Source of the DNA: Clostridia bacterium | Lineage (GTDB): Bacteria > Bacillota > Clostridia > UBA1381 > UBA9506 | NCBI GenBank assembly: GCA_017416855.1 | Contig: JAFQAZ010000006.1 | Coordinates: 1 to 34,609, forward strand | DNA length: 34,609 bases | Reading direction: 5' to 3' | Shown: piece after piece, positions 22,889-30,827 of the stretch | Numbering within the stretch: position 1 is the stretch's first letter | Layout: each line of letters begins with the position of its first letter | Position numbers and translations under genes: made by a program | Notes under the pieces: model-generated | The model's database searches: none | Seen by the model: the letters and a program-made list of their open reading frames with translations, nothing else | Told to the model about the DNA's origin: nothing

Positions 22889-23434
22889 ATGGCAAAAGAA
22901 AAAATTATTCAGGATTGGGGTCAGGCACTGGAAAATTATAAAGTGCCTCAATGGGAAGAATTACCCAAACTCAGTTTATATATGGATCAAGTGATTGGTT
23001 TAATGGAAGAATATCTCAGCATTTATGAGAAAACCGGTGAAAAGCTGATCACGCCTTCTATGGTGAACAACTATGTTAAACTGGGCGTTATACCCAAGCC
23101 GGAAAAAAAGCGTTATAATCGGGTGCACCTGGCGTATCTGATTATGGTTTGTATTTTAAAACAGGTGCTTTCCATTTCTATGATTCAGAAAATGCTGCCC
23201 ATAACGTTGGAAGAAAAGGAGTTAGCTCTCTTGTTCAATGCTTTTCAGGAGTCACAAAAACAGGCATTTAACAATGTTACGGATAGTGTGTATACCGCCT
23301 TTAAGCATTTAAACAATGAAGAAGCAACGGCAACGGATTATTTTGCCTCCTTTGCACAAACGGCTCTGACCGGTAATATTTATAAAATTATTTCTGCCAT
23401 GATTGCTGAGAATATTAATACCATATCAAAATAA
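22889..23434 (+). CDS. DUF1836 domain protein
   Basis: A 181-residue soluble protein. YLSIYEKTGEKLITPSMVNNYVKLGVIPKPEKKRYNRVHLAYLIMVCILKQVLSISMI is the DUF1836 core; it looks like a winged-helix/MerR-type helix-turn-helix (ITPSMVNNYVKLGVIPKPEKKRY). It may bind DNA, but no target is known. AAGGAGAG precedes the ATG. It ends the + strand block starting at dnaN; a bidirectional terminator separates it from rluD, which converges on it. Confidence 0.85.
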   Translation: MAKEKIIQDWGQALENYKVPQWEELPKLSLYMDQVIGLMEEYLSIYEKTGEKLITPSMVNNYVKLGVIPKPEKKRYNRVHLAYLIMVCILKQVLSISMIQKMLPITLEEKELALLFNAFQESQKQAFNNVTDSVYTAFKHLNNEEATATDYFASFAQTALTGNIYKIISAMIAENINTISK

Positions 23435-23440
23435 ATTTAA

Positions 23441-23485
23441 AGAGGCAGTAGCAAAATAATCATTTTGCTACTGCCTCTTTTTATA
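23441..23485. terminator. Bidirectional terminator between DUF1836 and rluD
   Basis: AAGAGGCAGTAGCAAAAT and ATTTTGCTACTGCCTCTT form an 18-bp perfect stem with T-runs on both strands, serving the convergent genes. Confidence 0.9.
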
Positions 23486-23524
23486 CCTTTTCATGCCTTA
23501 TATTGTCTGTGCATTTTCTACAGC

Positions 23525-24496
23525 CTAAAAAGTAAAAGGTTCACAGCCGGATGCTATATCCAAATCCCTCACAACCTGCAAAAAGTAATCCGGCGGGGGA
23601 GTCGAAAATTCCACATATTCAGCCGTTTTCGGATGCATGAATCCCAACATAGCCGCGTGGAGCATTTGTCCGCTGAGGCTGTATTTTTTTGCGATTTTAT
23701 CGGTTTTAAGTCCATAAACCGGGTCTCCGGCCACGGGATGACCAAGGCTTGATAAATGGACTCTGATTTGATGAGTCCGGCCGGTTTCCAACTGACAGCG
23801 CACCAGCGCACAGTCATTATATTGCCGTAAAACAGTTACATGTGTAACAGCACGACGGCCACCATTAGCACAAACTGCCATTTTTTTCCTATCCTTAGGA
23901 TGGCGGTCAATAGCTTTATCCACCGTGAATTCCGTTTCTTTAAACTTGCCGTAGGCAATGCAGTAATAGGCACGAGTAACGGAATGCTCCTTAATCTGTT
24001 CAGCCAGGGAGAGATGAGCTTCGTTGGTTTTGGCAACGGCTAAAATACCGCTGGTATCCTTATCAATGCGATGGACAATTCCCGGGCGCACTACGCCATT
24101 AATGGCAGAAAGGCGGCCATGTGCGTGATAGAGCAGGGCATTGACCAATGTGCCGCTGGCGTGGCCTGCGGCAGGGTGTACCACCATACCCTGAGGCTTG
24201 TTCACAATAATCACATCGCTGTCTTCGAACACAATGTCTAAGGGTATGTTCTCGGGCGCGGCTTCTAAATCCACTGGTTCCGGCAATGCAAAGAAAATAA
24301 TATCGCCCTTGCGGAGCTTATAATTTTTAGCTACTGTTTTGCCTGAAACGGTCACATCGCCGTTTTCAATGAGCTTTTGTGCGGCTGAGCGTGTCACATC
24401 ACCGTGCTCAGAAAGGAAAACGTCCAACCGGGTGCCGGCGGACGTTTCATCGCACAAAAATTCTGCATATTCATCATTCATCATCGGATTCATCAT
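23525..24496 (-). CDS. rluD: RluD-family 23S rRNA pseudouridine synthase
   Basis: About 323 residues. An N-terminal S4 domain (TRLDVFLSEHGDVTRSAAQKLIENGDVTV) is followed by the RluA-type catalytic domain. The catalytic Asp is in VHRIDKDTSGIL, and RTHQIRVHLSSLGHPVAGDPVYG is a family hallmark. Members modify uridines of 23S rRNA; the exact positions cannot be read. The preferred start is the ATG at 24496, nine bases after AAGG; an ATG at 24505 abuts that site. The start overlaps the end of lspA by over 20 bases, so translation is coupled. The lspA-rluD order is classical in Bacillota. Confidence 0.92.
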   Translation of the reverse strand: MMNPMMNDEYAEFLCDETSAGTRLDVFLSEHGDVTRSAAQKLIENGDVTVSGKTVAKNYKLRKGDIIFFALPEPVDLEAAPENIPLDIVFEDSDVIIVNKPQGMVVHPAAGHASGTLVNALLYHAHGRLSAINGVVRPGIVHRIDKDTSGILAVAKTNEAHLSLAEQIKEHSVTRAYYCIAYGKFKETEFTVDKAIDRHPKDRKKMAVCANGGRRAVTHVTVLRQYNDCALVRCQLETGRTHQIRVHLSSLGHPVAGDPVYGLKTDKIAKKYSLSGQMLHAAMLGFMHPKTAEYVEFSTPPPDYFLQVVRDLDIASGCEPFTF

Positions 24497-24965
24497 TTGT
24501 TTCATCCTTTTCTTCCGGCTTTTTATCTAAAAACAACACATAAAAAGCCAGTAAACATGCGCCACACACAACACAACAATCAGCAAAGTTGAAAATGGCA
24601 AAATTAATGAGTCTAAAATCTAAAAAGTCTACCACAAAGCCCCGAAATAAACGGTCGATAAAGTTACCCAATGCACCGCCTACTAAAAGAGCCAGCGAAA
24701 GGGTTAAGCAGCGGCTTTGGGGCCTTTTTTTAATGATATATGCAGTTACAACAACCACTACTAAAACAGTTATTACAAAGAATAAACCAAATTTATTTTG
24801 TAAAATGCCAAAAGCGGCACCTCTATTTTCACAGTAAGTTAAATGAAAAACATTTTTCCACAAGGGAATGGTGTTAACCGGCTTTACAAACTGCAAAACT
24901 GCCCATTTTGAAAGCTGGTCAATCAGAGTTAAGAGTATGGCAACAATCGAATACAGAGCCAACAA
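24474..24965 (-). CDS. lspA: Lipoprotein signal peptidase
   Basis: A 163-residue membrane aspartyl protease that removes the signal peptide of prolipoproteins. Four membrane helices are visible. The two catalytic aspartates are in GGALGNFIDRLFRG and FAIFNFADCCVV. NRGAAFGIL is the conserved N-terminal motif. Translation appears to begin at TTG 24965 (AAGGAG nine bases upstream), since no ATG lies near the ribosome site. The tail is very acidic (EEKDETNDESDDE). It precedes rluD in one transcript. Confidence 0.94.
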   Translation of the reverse strand: MLALYSIVAILLTLIDQLSKWAVLQFVKPVNTIPLWKNVFHLTYCENRGAAFGILQNKFGLFFVITVLVVVVVTAYIIKKRPQSRCLTLSLALLVGGALGNFIDRLFRGFVVDFLDFRLINFAIFNFADCCVVCGACLLAFYVLFLDKKPEEKDETNDESDDE

Positions 24966-24999
24966 TGCAGGATTCTCCTTCTACAAACAAAATAAGGTT

Positions 25000-25035
25000 G
25001 CGGAAAAGGCAAAATGCCTTTTCCGCTTTTATTTT
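25000..25035 (+). terminator. Terminator-like hairpin on the + strand, without an obvious gene
   Basis: GCGGAAAAGGCA and TGCCTTTTCCGC form a perfect 12-bp stem; T-rich sequence follows only on the + strand. The genes on both sides are on the - strand, so it does not end a known gene. On the - strand it lies in the leader before lspA. Confidence 0.5.
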
Positions 25036-25075
25036 TTATTATCAGAAATAACAATTTTTACGATTTTGGAATAGG

Positions 25076-25187
25076 AAAAAAAGATTCAGAATGGACAAAC
25101 TGAATCCGAAGCTGTACAAAGGTACTGCGAGGTGAAGTTTGTTCATAGTAAAAGGCAGAATAGCCTTTTGTGTTCTGGACTTTTTTT
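25076..25187 (-). repeat. Structured repeat, copy 3, ending in the ileS terminator
   Basis: Read on the - strand: an A7 run and GTCCAGA, hairpin AAAAGGC/GCCTTTT, CTTCACCTCGCAGTACC (25121-25137), a GTAC-CTTT-GTAC hairpin, GGATTCAG, then the terminator GATTCAG/CTGAATC with T7 (25076-25106). It shares the order of motifs with the two copies near 12.4 kb. Here it directly follows ileS and probably ends its transcript. Confidence 0.6.
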
Positions 25188-25194
25188 ACATTCC

Positions 25195-27978
25195 TTATAG
25201 ATTTGCAGCACAACGTGCACACAGTGTGGGATGTTCACTGTTCTGACCAACAGTTTCGGAGAACATCCAGCAACGTTCACATTTTTCACCAGCCGCAACA
25301 GCAACCTTCACCTTCACTCCGGTTTCGCCATCTTTAGCATCTGCGCACGCTTCGGAAAGGGGCAGAACAGAAACGCCGGAGGTGATAAAGTAAGTCGTCA
25401 GTTCATCTTCAGCGCCTTTTAACAGATCATAAAGAGCACCTTCTGCATAAATGGTTACATCAGCGCCTAAAGAGTGACCGATTACCTTGGCATTACGGGC
25501 TTCTTCCAAGGCCCTGGAAACATCACCGCGAACAGAAAGGAGAGATTCCCAACGAGCTTCTAAGGCTTCATCGTTCAAGGAAGCATCTACCTGAGGCATA
25601 TCGTTTAAGATAACGAATTCTTTATTGTCCTTTTCGCTGTGCGGCATAAAGGACCAGATTTCTTCACAGGTGAAGGCCAGTACCGGTGTTAAAAGACGAA
25701 CCAGGCTATCCAAAATGCGGTACATAGCTGTCTGTGCACTGCGACGAGCCAGGCTATCCGGTTTTTCGGTGTAGAGACGGTCTTTAATAACATCTAAATA
25801 GAAGTTACTCATCTCAACAACGCAGAAGTTGTGGATACCGTGGAACACGCTGTGGAATTCATAGCTTCTGTAAGCTTCCAGGGTCTTTTCAACCAGCTTA
25901 TTGAGGCGAGCCATGGCGTAGCGGTCAATTTCCAGCATATCGGAAACGGCTACAGCGTCTTTATCCGGCTCAAAGTCGTGAATGTTACCTAAAATGTAAC
26001 GGGCGGTATTTCTGATTTTGCGGTATGCTTCAGAAAGCTGCTTCAAAATGTTTTCTGAAATGTGCATATCGGTTTTATAGTCGGCAGAGGCTACCCATAA
26101 ACGGAGCACATCGGCACCGAACTGCTTGATAATATCCTGAGGGCTCATACCATTGCCCTTGGATTTAGACATCTTAGCACCGGATTCATCCACAATCATA
26201 CCATGGGTGATAACGGTTTTATAAGGCGCTTCGCCACGGGCGGCAATAGCCGTTAACAGAGAAGACTGGAACCAACCGCGGTACTGGTCATTACCCTCTA
26301 AGTAAAGGTCAGCCGGGAACTTCAGTCCTTCTTTAACTTCCAGCACAGCAGTATGGCTGGAACCGGAGTCGAACCAAACGTCCATAATGTCAGTTTCTTT
26401 GGTAAAGTGGTCATGACCACATACAGGACAAACGGTGCCGGCAGGCAGAATGTCCTTTGCATCTAATTCATACCAGGCATTGGAGCCTTTTTCGTAGAAC
26501 AGTTCAGAAACAGCCTTAATGGTATCGGCATTAATTAATTCCTTGCCACATTCAGCACAGTAGAAAATAGGAATGGGCACGCCCCAGGTTCTCTGACGGG
26601 AAATACACCAGTCGCTTCTATCCTGCACCATGCCGGTGATTCTGTCTTCGCCCCACTTAGGCAGCCAGGTAACACCCTGAATGGCTTTAACAGCATCATC
26701 CTTAATGGCATCAACTGAGGCAAACCACTGTTCTGCCGCACGGTATACGATAGCATCGTGACAACGCCAGCAGTGAGGATATTGGTGAATAATTTCCTCA
26801 ACGGCAAAGAGAGCATTCAGTTCAGTTAATTTATCAATAATTTTACTGTTTGCTTTTTCATAGTAAAGACCGGAAAATTCACCGGCCAGATCGTTTAAGT
26901 AACCCTTTTCGTCAACAGGAACGATAATGGGAATGTCTTTATACTGCTGACAGGCAATGTAGTCTTCCAAACCGTGACCGGGTGCTGTGTGTACACAACC
27001 GGTACCGGCATCCAATGTAACGTGGTCACCCAAAATGATAACAGATTCTCTGTCAATAAAGGGGTGAGCGCAACGAATCAGTTCAAAATCCGCACCCTGA
27101 TAAGAACGGATGGTGGTGTAATTTGTGTGGCCGCCGGCTTTCATGACACTGTCAACCAATTCATCGGCAATGATGTAATATTCACCGTCAGCTTCTACCA
27201 GATTATAAGTAAAACGGCTGTTTAATGCAATAGCCACGTTACCGGGCAGAGTCCAGGTGGTGGTGGTCCAGATTAAGAAGTTAATCTTTTCCTTGGGAAT
27301 ACCGCAGTCGGCAAACACACCATTATCTTCTGTCACGGCAAATTTAACATAAATGGAATTTGTTTTATCTTCCTGATACTCAATTTCTGCTTCAGCTAAT
27401 GCCGTTTCGCAGTCGGGGCACCAGTAAATAGGCTTTAAGCCTTTGTAAATGTAGCCTTTTTCAGCCATTTTGCCGAAAATTTCAATCTGCTTGGCTTCGA
27501 ATTTGGGGTCTAAGGTGAGGTAGGGATCTTCCCATTTACCCAAAGCGCCTAAACGCTTTAAGGAACCCATCTGCAGATTTACATATTTCATAGCAAAGTC
27601 GCGGCAGAGGTTACGGAAGGAAACCGTATCCACTTCGTGACGATTAATGCCAAGGCTTGCAATGGCCTGACGCTCAATGGGGAGACCATGGGTATCCCAA
27701 CCGTGAATATAGGGGGCCTTAAAGCCGTCCATATTCTTAAAACGGGTAATAATATCCTTTAAGGTTTTGTTTAAAGCGTGACCCATATGCATATCGCCAT
27801 TGGCGTAGGGCGGGCCGTCATGCAGAATAAATAAAGGCTTGCCTTCATTTTTCTCCATGAGCTTTTCATACATTGCATTGTTTTCCTGCCGTTGTAACAT
27901 TTCCGGCTCACGCTGGGGCAAATTGCCGCGCATAGGGAACTCGGTTTGAGGCAGATTCAGTGTCTGACTGTAATCCAT
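25195..27978 (-). CDS. ileS: Isoleucyl-tRNA synthetase
   Basis: A 927-residue class I synthetase with editing. The HIGH motif appears as HMGH in PPYANGDMHMGHALNK. The CP1 editing domain includes HTAPGHGLEDY, and the second signature is KMSKSKGN. Two zinc sites occur: C-x2-C pairs around YWCPDCETA with CPVCGHDHF in the insert, and the C-terminal CERCW ... CARC. Length and end are those of the bacterial IleS type with a C-terminal zinc finger. AAAGGA lies about 12 bases before the ATG. It follows divIVA by 33 bases in the ylm cluster, and no T-box is found, so it probably depends on the upstream promoter. Confidence 0.97.
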   Translation of the reverse strand: MDYSQTLNLPQTEFPMRGNLPQREPEMLQRQENNAMYEKLMEKNEGKPLFILHDGPPYANGDMHMGHALNKTLKDIITRFKNMDGFKAPYIHGWDTHGLPIERQAIASLGINRHEVDTVSFRNLCRDFAMKYVNLQMGSLKRLGALGKWEDPYLTLDPKFEAKQIEIFGKMAEKGYIYKGLKPIYWCPDCETALAEAEIEYQEDKTNSIYVKFAVTEDNGVFADCGIPKEKINFLIWTTTTWTLPGNVAIALNSRFTYNLVEADGEYYIIADELVDSVMKAGGHTNYTTIRSYQGADFELIRCAHPFIDRESVIILGDHVTLDAGTGCVHTAPGHGLEDYIACQQYKDIPIIVPVDEKGYLNDLAGEFSGLYYEKANSKIIDKLTELNALFAVEEIIHQYPHCWRCHDAIVYRAAEQWFASVDAIKDDAVKAIQGVTWLPKWGEDRITGMVQDRSDWCISRQRTWGVPIPIFYCAECGKELINADTIKAVSELFYEKGSNAWYELDAKDILPAGTVCPVCGHDHFTKETDIMDVWFDSGSSHTAVLEVKEGLKFPADLYLEGNDQYRGWFQSSLLTAIAARGEAPYKTVITHGMIVDESGAKMSKSKGNGMSPQDIIKQFGADVLRLWVASADYKTDMHISENILKQLSEAYRKIRNTARYILGNIHDFEPDKDAVAVSDMLEIDRYAMARLNKLVEKTLEAYRSYEFHSVFHGIHNFCVVEMSNFYLDVIKDRLYTEKPDSLARRSAQTAMYRILDSLVRLLTPVLAFTCEEIWSFMPHSEKDNKEFVILNDMPQVDASLNDEALEARWESLLSVRGDVSRALEEARNAKVIGHSLGADVTIYAEGALYDLLKGAEDELTTYFITSGVSVLPLSEACADAKDGETGVKVKVAVAAGEKCERCWMFSETVGQNSEHPTLCARCAANL

Positions 27979-28011
27979 TGGTTATTTCATCCTTTCTGAC
28001 CTGAGGGTAGT

Positions 28012-28917
28012 TTACAGACTGTCGTCTTTAAAAACATCAAAATTCTTTAAATCGTTTAAGTTTATTTCAGAAACAGTAGAAGCAGGTTCTTTTTGTACCG
28101 TTTCTTTTGTAACAGAGAAGGTGCTTGCGGCCGGTTCAGAAACAGGCTCTTCCGGAGCTGTGGTTACTTCTTCAGCCCGTTTTTGTTCTTCTCTTTTCTT
28201 TCTCAGCAATTCCTCCACAACGGGATTCATTTTGCGGGCAGGTTCAAACCCAACAGAAGCAGTTGCAGGGGGCTGAACCGGCTTGGGTTCCGGCTTTGGC
28301 ATTTCTTTGGAACGCGTTGTGGGAAGAGTGAAGGTATTTGTATCTTCGCTGGCAGGTGCATCAGGCTCTTCGTTGGCAGGAACTGCAACGGGAGCAGGTT
28401 CTTTCACCGGTTCCGGAGCAGGTGCCGGCGCTTCTTCTTTGGGCACAGCTTCATATTGCGGAGCATTTGCTTTCTGCTCGGGCATATCAGATAATAATTG
28501 CATATAAGTAGAAAGCAGAGCGCTCATTTTGGCTTTAAAGCCGTTCATTTCACGCTGCATACTCAAATATGTTTTTTCTAAATTATTAATGGAACGGTTA
28601 GCCTGATTAATGGCTTCAGAGGCACGGCGTTCTGCATCCTTTACAATGGTTTCAGAACGTTCATAAGCATTTTGCTTAATATCTTCAGCTGTGCGTTGCG
28701 CCACTAAAATGGCGTTTTGCATAGTTTCTTCCATACCCTTATAGTTGGCTATGGCTTCGCTGAGCATCGCATTTTTTTCTTTTAAATCGCTGTTTTCGCG
28801 GTACAATTTTTCGTAATCAACGATGAGAGCCTTCATAAACTCTTCCACTTCGTAAATGTCATAACCGCGAAACGCTTTGGTAAACTCTTTGTTTTCAATA
28901 TCAACAGGCGTCAGCAT
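28012..28917 (-). CDS. divIVA: DivIVA-domain cell-division/polarity protein
   Basis: A 301-residue coiled-coil protein. The N-terminal DivIVA membrane-binding domain (MLTPVDIENKEFTKAFRGYDIYEVEEFM) is followed by coiled coils to about residue 150. After a long Pro/Ala/Glu-rich linker (about 155-260) comes a short end rich in hydrophobics (SEINLNDLKNFDVFKD). DivIVA marks curved membrane at septa and poles. The linker makes it longer than Bacillus DivIVA (164 residues). GGGAGA precedes the start. It lies between ylmH and ileS as in Bacillus. Confidence 0.92.
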   Translation of the reverse strand: MLTPVDIENKEFTKAFRGYDIYEVEEFMKALIVDYEKLYRENSDLKEKNAMLSEAIANYKGMEETMQNAILVAQRTAEDIKQNAYERSETIVKDAERRASEAINQANRSINNLEKTYLSMQREMNGFKAKMSALLSTYMQLLSDMPEQKANAPQYEAVPKEEAPAPAPEPVKEPAPVAVPANEEPDAPASEDTNTFTLPTTRSKEMPKPEPKPVQPPATASVGFEPARKMNPVVEELLRKKREEQKRAEEVTTAPEEPVSEPAASTFSVTKETVQKEPASTVSEINLNDLKNFDVFKDDSL

Positions 28918-28931
28918 AACAGCTCTCCCTT

Positions 28932-29678
28932 TTAAATATATTTTTTTAACACAATTCTGGTTCGACCTTTTTTTGTTTCTCCTAAAATTTCAGCAAGCTC
29001 TGCCCGACCAAATTTGCGGATGCTGAGCACATCCCCCTGGGACAAAATGACAGACCCTTTGGTGCAAACAGTGTGATTCACACTCACCAGCTCGCGACGA
29101 AGCATTTCATCGGCCGAAGACCGGGAAGCACCGGTTAAAAGACCCACCACGCAATCGAGGCGCAAAGAAGCTACAGTACCGCAAACGGGTTCCCAGGCTC
29201 TTGGCAGAATGGCCAGTTCATCAAAGGGAACCTCTGTTAAGGTAACGGGTAGGCGTCCGGCTCGAATCAGATTAAGGCACACATAATCCTTAATGGAATC
29301 ACATGTAAAAATAACGGAGTTTTTTTCCTCCATAGCCACATCGCCCAAAAGATTACGCTCAATGCCCAGCCCCATCAATGAACCAAGCACTGTGCGGTGC
29401 TCTAATTTTTCCGGTGCGGTAAGCCGCAGGGATGCAATGGGGAACAGAGAAGGATCCGGCTCCATATAGTCTGGAAAAAACCCCAGCATTTTTCGCTCAG
29501 CGTCCTCATAGCCGCCCCATAGCAAATAGGGCACACGTGGATGCACACGCTCTTTAAAAAGGGCACATTCAGCAGGGTCTAAAAAGCGGCTGAAATGGGG
29601 ATATCCGCCAAATTCAGTTCCTTGTTCCAGGTCGTTAAAACGCGCCAGGAGTAACTTTTCATCTGTTTGCAGTATCAT
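28932..29678 (-). CDS. ylmH: YlmH-family S4-domain RNA-binding protein
   Basis: A 248-residue protein. The N-terminal and middle parts hold the YlmH core (FSRFLDPAECALFKERV, YLLWGGYEDAERKMLGFFPDY, LGSLMGLGIERNLLGDV). The C-terminal S4 domain (ELVSVNHTVCTKGSVILSQGDVLSIRKFG) binds RNA. YlmH relatives act in ribosome quality control, binding stalled 50S subunits. The start is three bases after the sepF stop and has no ribosome site of its own; translation is probably coupled. ylmG, which usually lies between sepF and ylmH, is missing. Confidence 0.92.
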   Translation of the reverse strand: MILQTDEKLLLARFNDLEQGTEFGGYPHFSRFLDPAECALFKERVHPRVPYLLWGGYEDAERKMLGFFPDYMEPDPSLFPIASLRLTAPEKLEHRTVLGSLMGLGIERNLLGDVAMEEKNSVIFTCDSIKDYVCLNLIRAGRLPVTLTEVPFDELAILPRAWEPVCGTVASLRLDCVVGLLTGASRSSADEMLRRELVSVNHTVCTKGSVILSQGDVLSIRKFGRAELAEILGETKKGRTRIVLKKYI

Positions 29679-29681
29679 GAA

Positions 29682-30110
29682 TTAATAGGAGAAGGGAAAG
29701 CCTTTTGTCAGCTCATCCTTAAAATCGCCCATAATACCAACATTGTAAGGCGCAATCAGGAAAATGCCGTTAGCAACTTTCTGAATATTACCGTCAACAC
29801 CGTAAACAGCACCGGATAAAAAGTCTACAACACGACGGGAAACATCTTTATCCAGCTTTTCCAGGTTGATAACAACCGGTTTTTTTGCTTTTAAGTGGTC
29901 TGCAATATCGCGGGCATCTTCAAAGCTGGTCAGCTGTATAACAACAACCTTCAGCTGAGAGGAGGTGTGAATGTTAACAACCTTGCCGCGTTTGCCTGCA
30001 GGGATGGTGGGTTCCTCTTCTTCAACAGGAGCAGAGGTCAGGAATTCTTCTTCCTCGTCAATATCGTCTGCCAGACCAATCCATTTCAACATTTTGTTCA
30101 TAGTGCTCAT
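29682..30110 (-). CDS. sepF: Cell-division protein SepF
   Basis: A 142-residue cytoplasmic protein that anchors and organises FtsZ filaments. The N-terminal amphipathic stretch MNKMLKWIGL is the membrane anchor. An acidic linker and the SepF core follow (about 50-142): VVNIHTSSQLKVVVIQLTSFEDA, KPVVINLEKLDKDVSRRVVDFLSGAVYGVDGNIQKV and IFLIAPYNVGIMGDF. AGGAGG precedes the start. The order yggS-sepF-ylmH-divIVA is the normal division cluster. Confidence 0.96.
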   Translation of the reverse strand: MSTMNKMLKWIGLADDIDEEEEFLTSAPVEEEEPTIPAGKRGKVVNIHTSSQLKVVVIQLTSFEDARDIADHLKAKKPVVINLEKLDKDVSRRVVDFLSGAVYGVDGNIQKVANGIFLIAPYNVGIMGDFKDELTKGFPFSY

Positions 30111-30149
30111 TTTCTTTCCTCCTAAATTTTATCTTATCTTTTTATTTGC

Positions 30150-30827
30150 TTATTTAAATAAGGCATTGCCAATCCGCACCAGGGTAGCCCCTTCGCGAAT
30201 GGCAGCCTCAAAATCGCCACTCATACCCATGGATAAATGCTCCATGGAAACATTGTCAAAGCCTTCTTTTGCAATGGCTTCTGAAAGCTTGCGCAACCCG
30301 GAAAAAATCTGTCGGGTTTCTGCTTCCGGTGCACCCAACGGCGCCATGGTCATTAAACCGCAGATGTGAATACCACCCAAGCGGGAGAGTTCTTCAAACA
30401 GCTTTTTAGCCTCATCGGCACCAGCACCGGATTTACTTTCCTCGCCGGAGATGTTAAACTGCACCAGAATCTTCTGACAAAGGTTCATAGCCTCGGCTTT
30501 TTTACTGATTTCTTCGGCTAAGTGCAAGGAATCAACAGAATGAATCAGTTCCACCTTGCCCACAATATATTTCACCTTATTGGTTTGCAAATGACCAATT
30601 AAATGCCAGTTTGGTTCACTGCCCAAGATTTCGTATTTATCCAGAAATACCTGTACCCGGTTTTCGCCTAAGTTGGTTACGCCGGCATTGAGAACTTCTT
30701 TTGCACAAAGCGCATCTACCGTTTTGGTAACGGCTACCAGCGTCACATCCTCAGGCTTGCGTCCGGCCTGAGAAGCCGCCCGGGCCATCCGAAGTTTAAT
30801 ATTTTCTATGTTTTCAGCAATATTCAT
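30150..30827 (-). CDS. yggS: YggS-family PLP homeostasis protein
   Basis: A 225-residue single-domain protein of the alanine-racemase fold. The PLP lysine is in VTLVAVTKTVD (about 35). NLGENRVQ, WHLIGHLQTNK and HSVDSLHLAEEI follow, and HLSMGMSGDFEAAI near the end binds the phosphate. It controls free pyridoxal phosphate and has no known catalysis. It overlaps the preceding gene by four bases (ATGA). Length is normal. Confidence 0.95.
   Translation of the reverse strand: MNIAENIENIKLRMARAASQAGRKPEDVTLVAVTKTVDALCAKEVLNAGVTNLGENRVQVFLDKYEILGSEPNWHLIGHLQTNKVKYIVGKVELIHSVDSLHLAEEISKKAEAMNLCQKILVQFNISGEESKSGAGADEAKKLFEELSRLGGIHICGLMTMAPLGAPEAETRQIFSGLRKLSEAIAKEGFDNVSMEHLSMGMSGDFEAAIREGATLVRIGNALFK

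Noticed and set aside
28093-28494. 133-codon + strand frame opposite divIVA
   Set aside because: Its Arg/Phe/Cys-rich composition arises from the Pro/Ala/Glu linker of DivIVA on the other strand.
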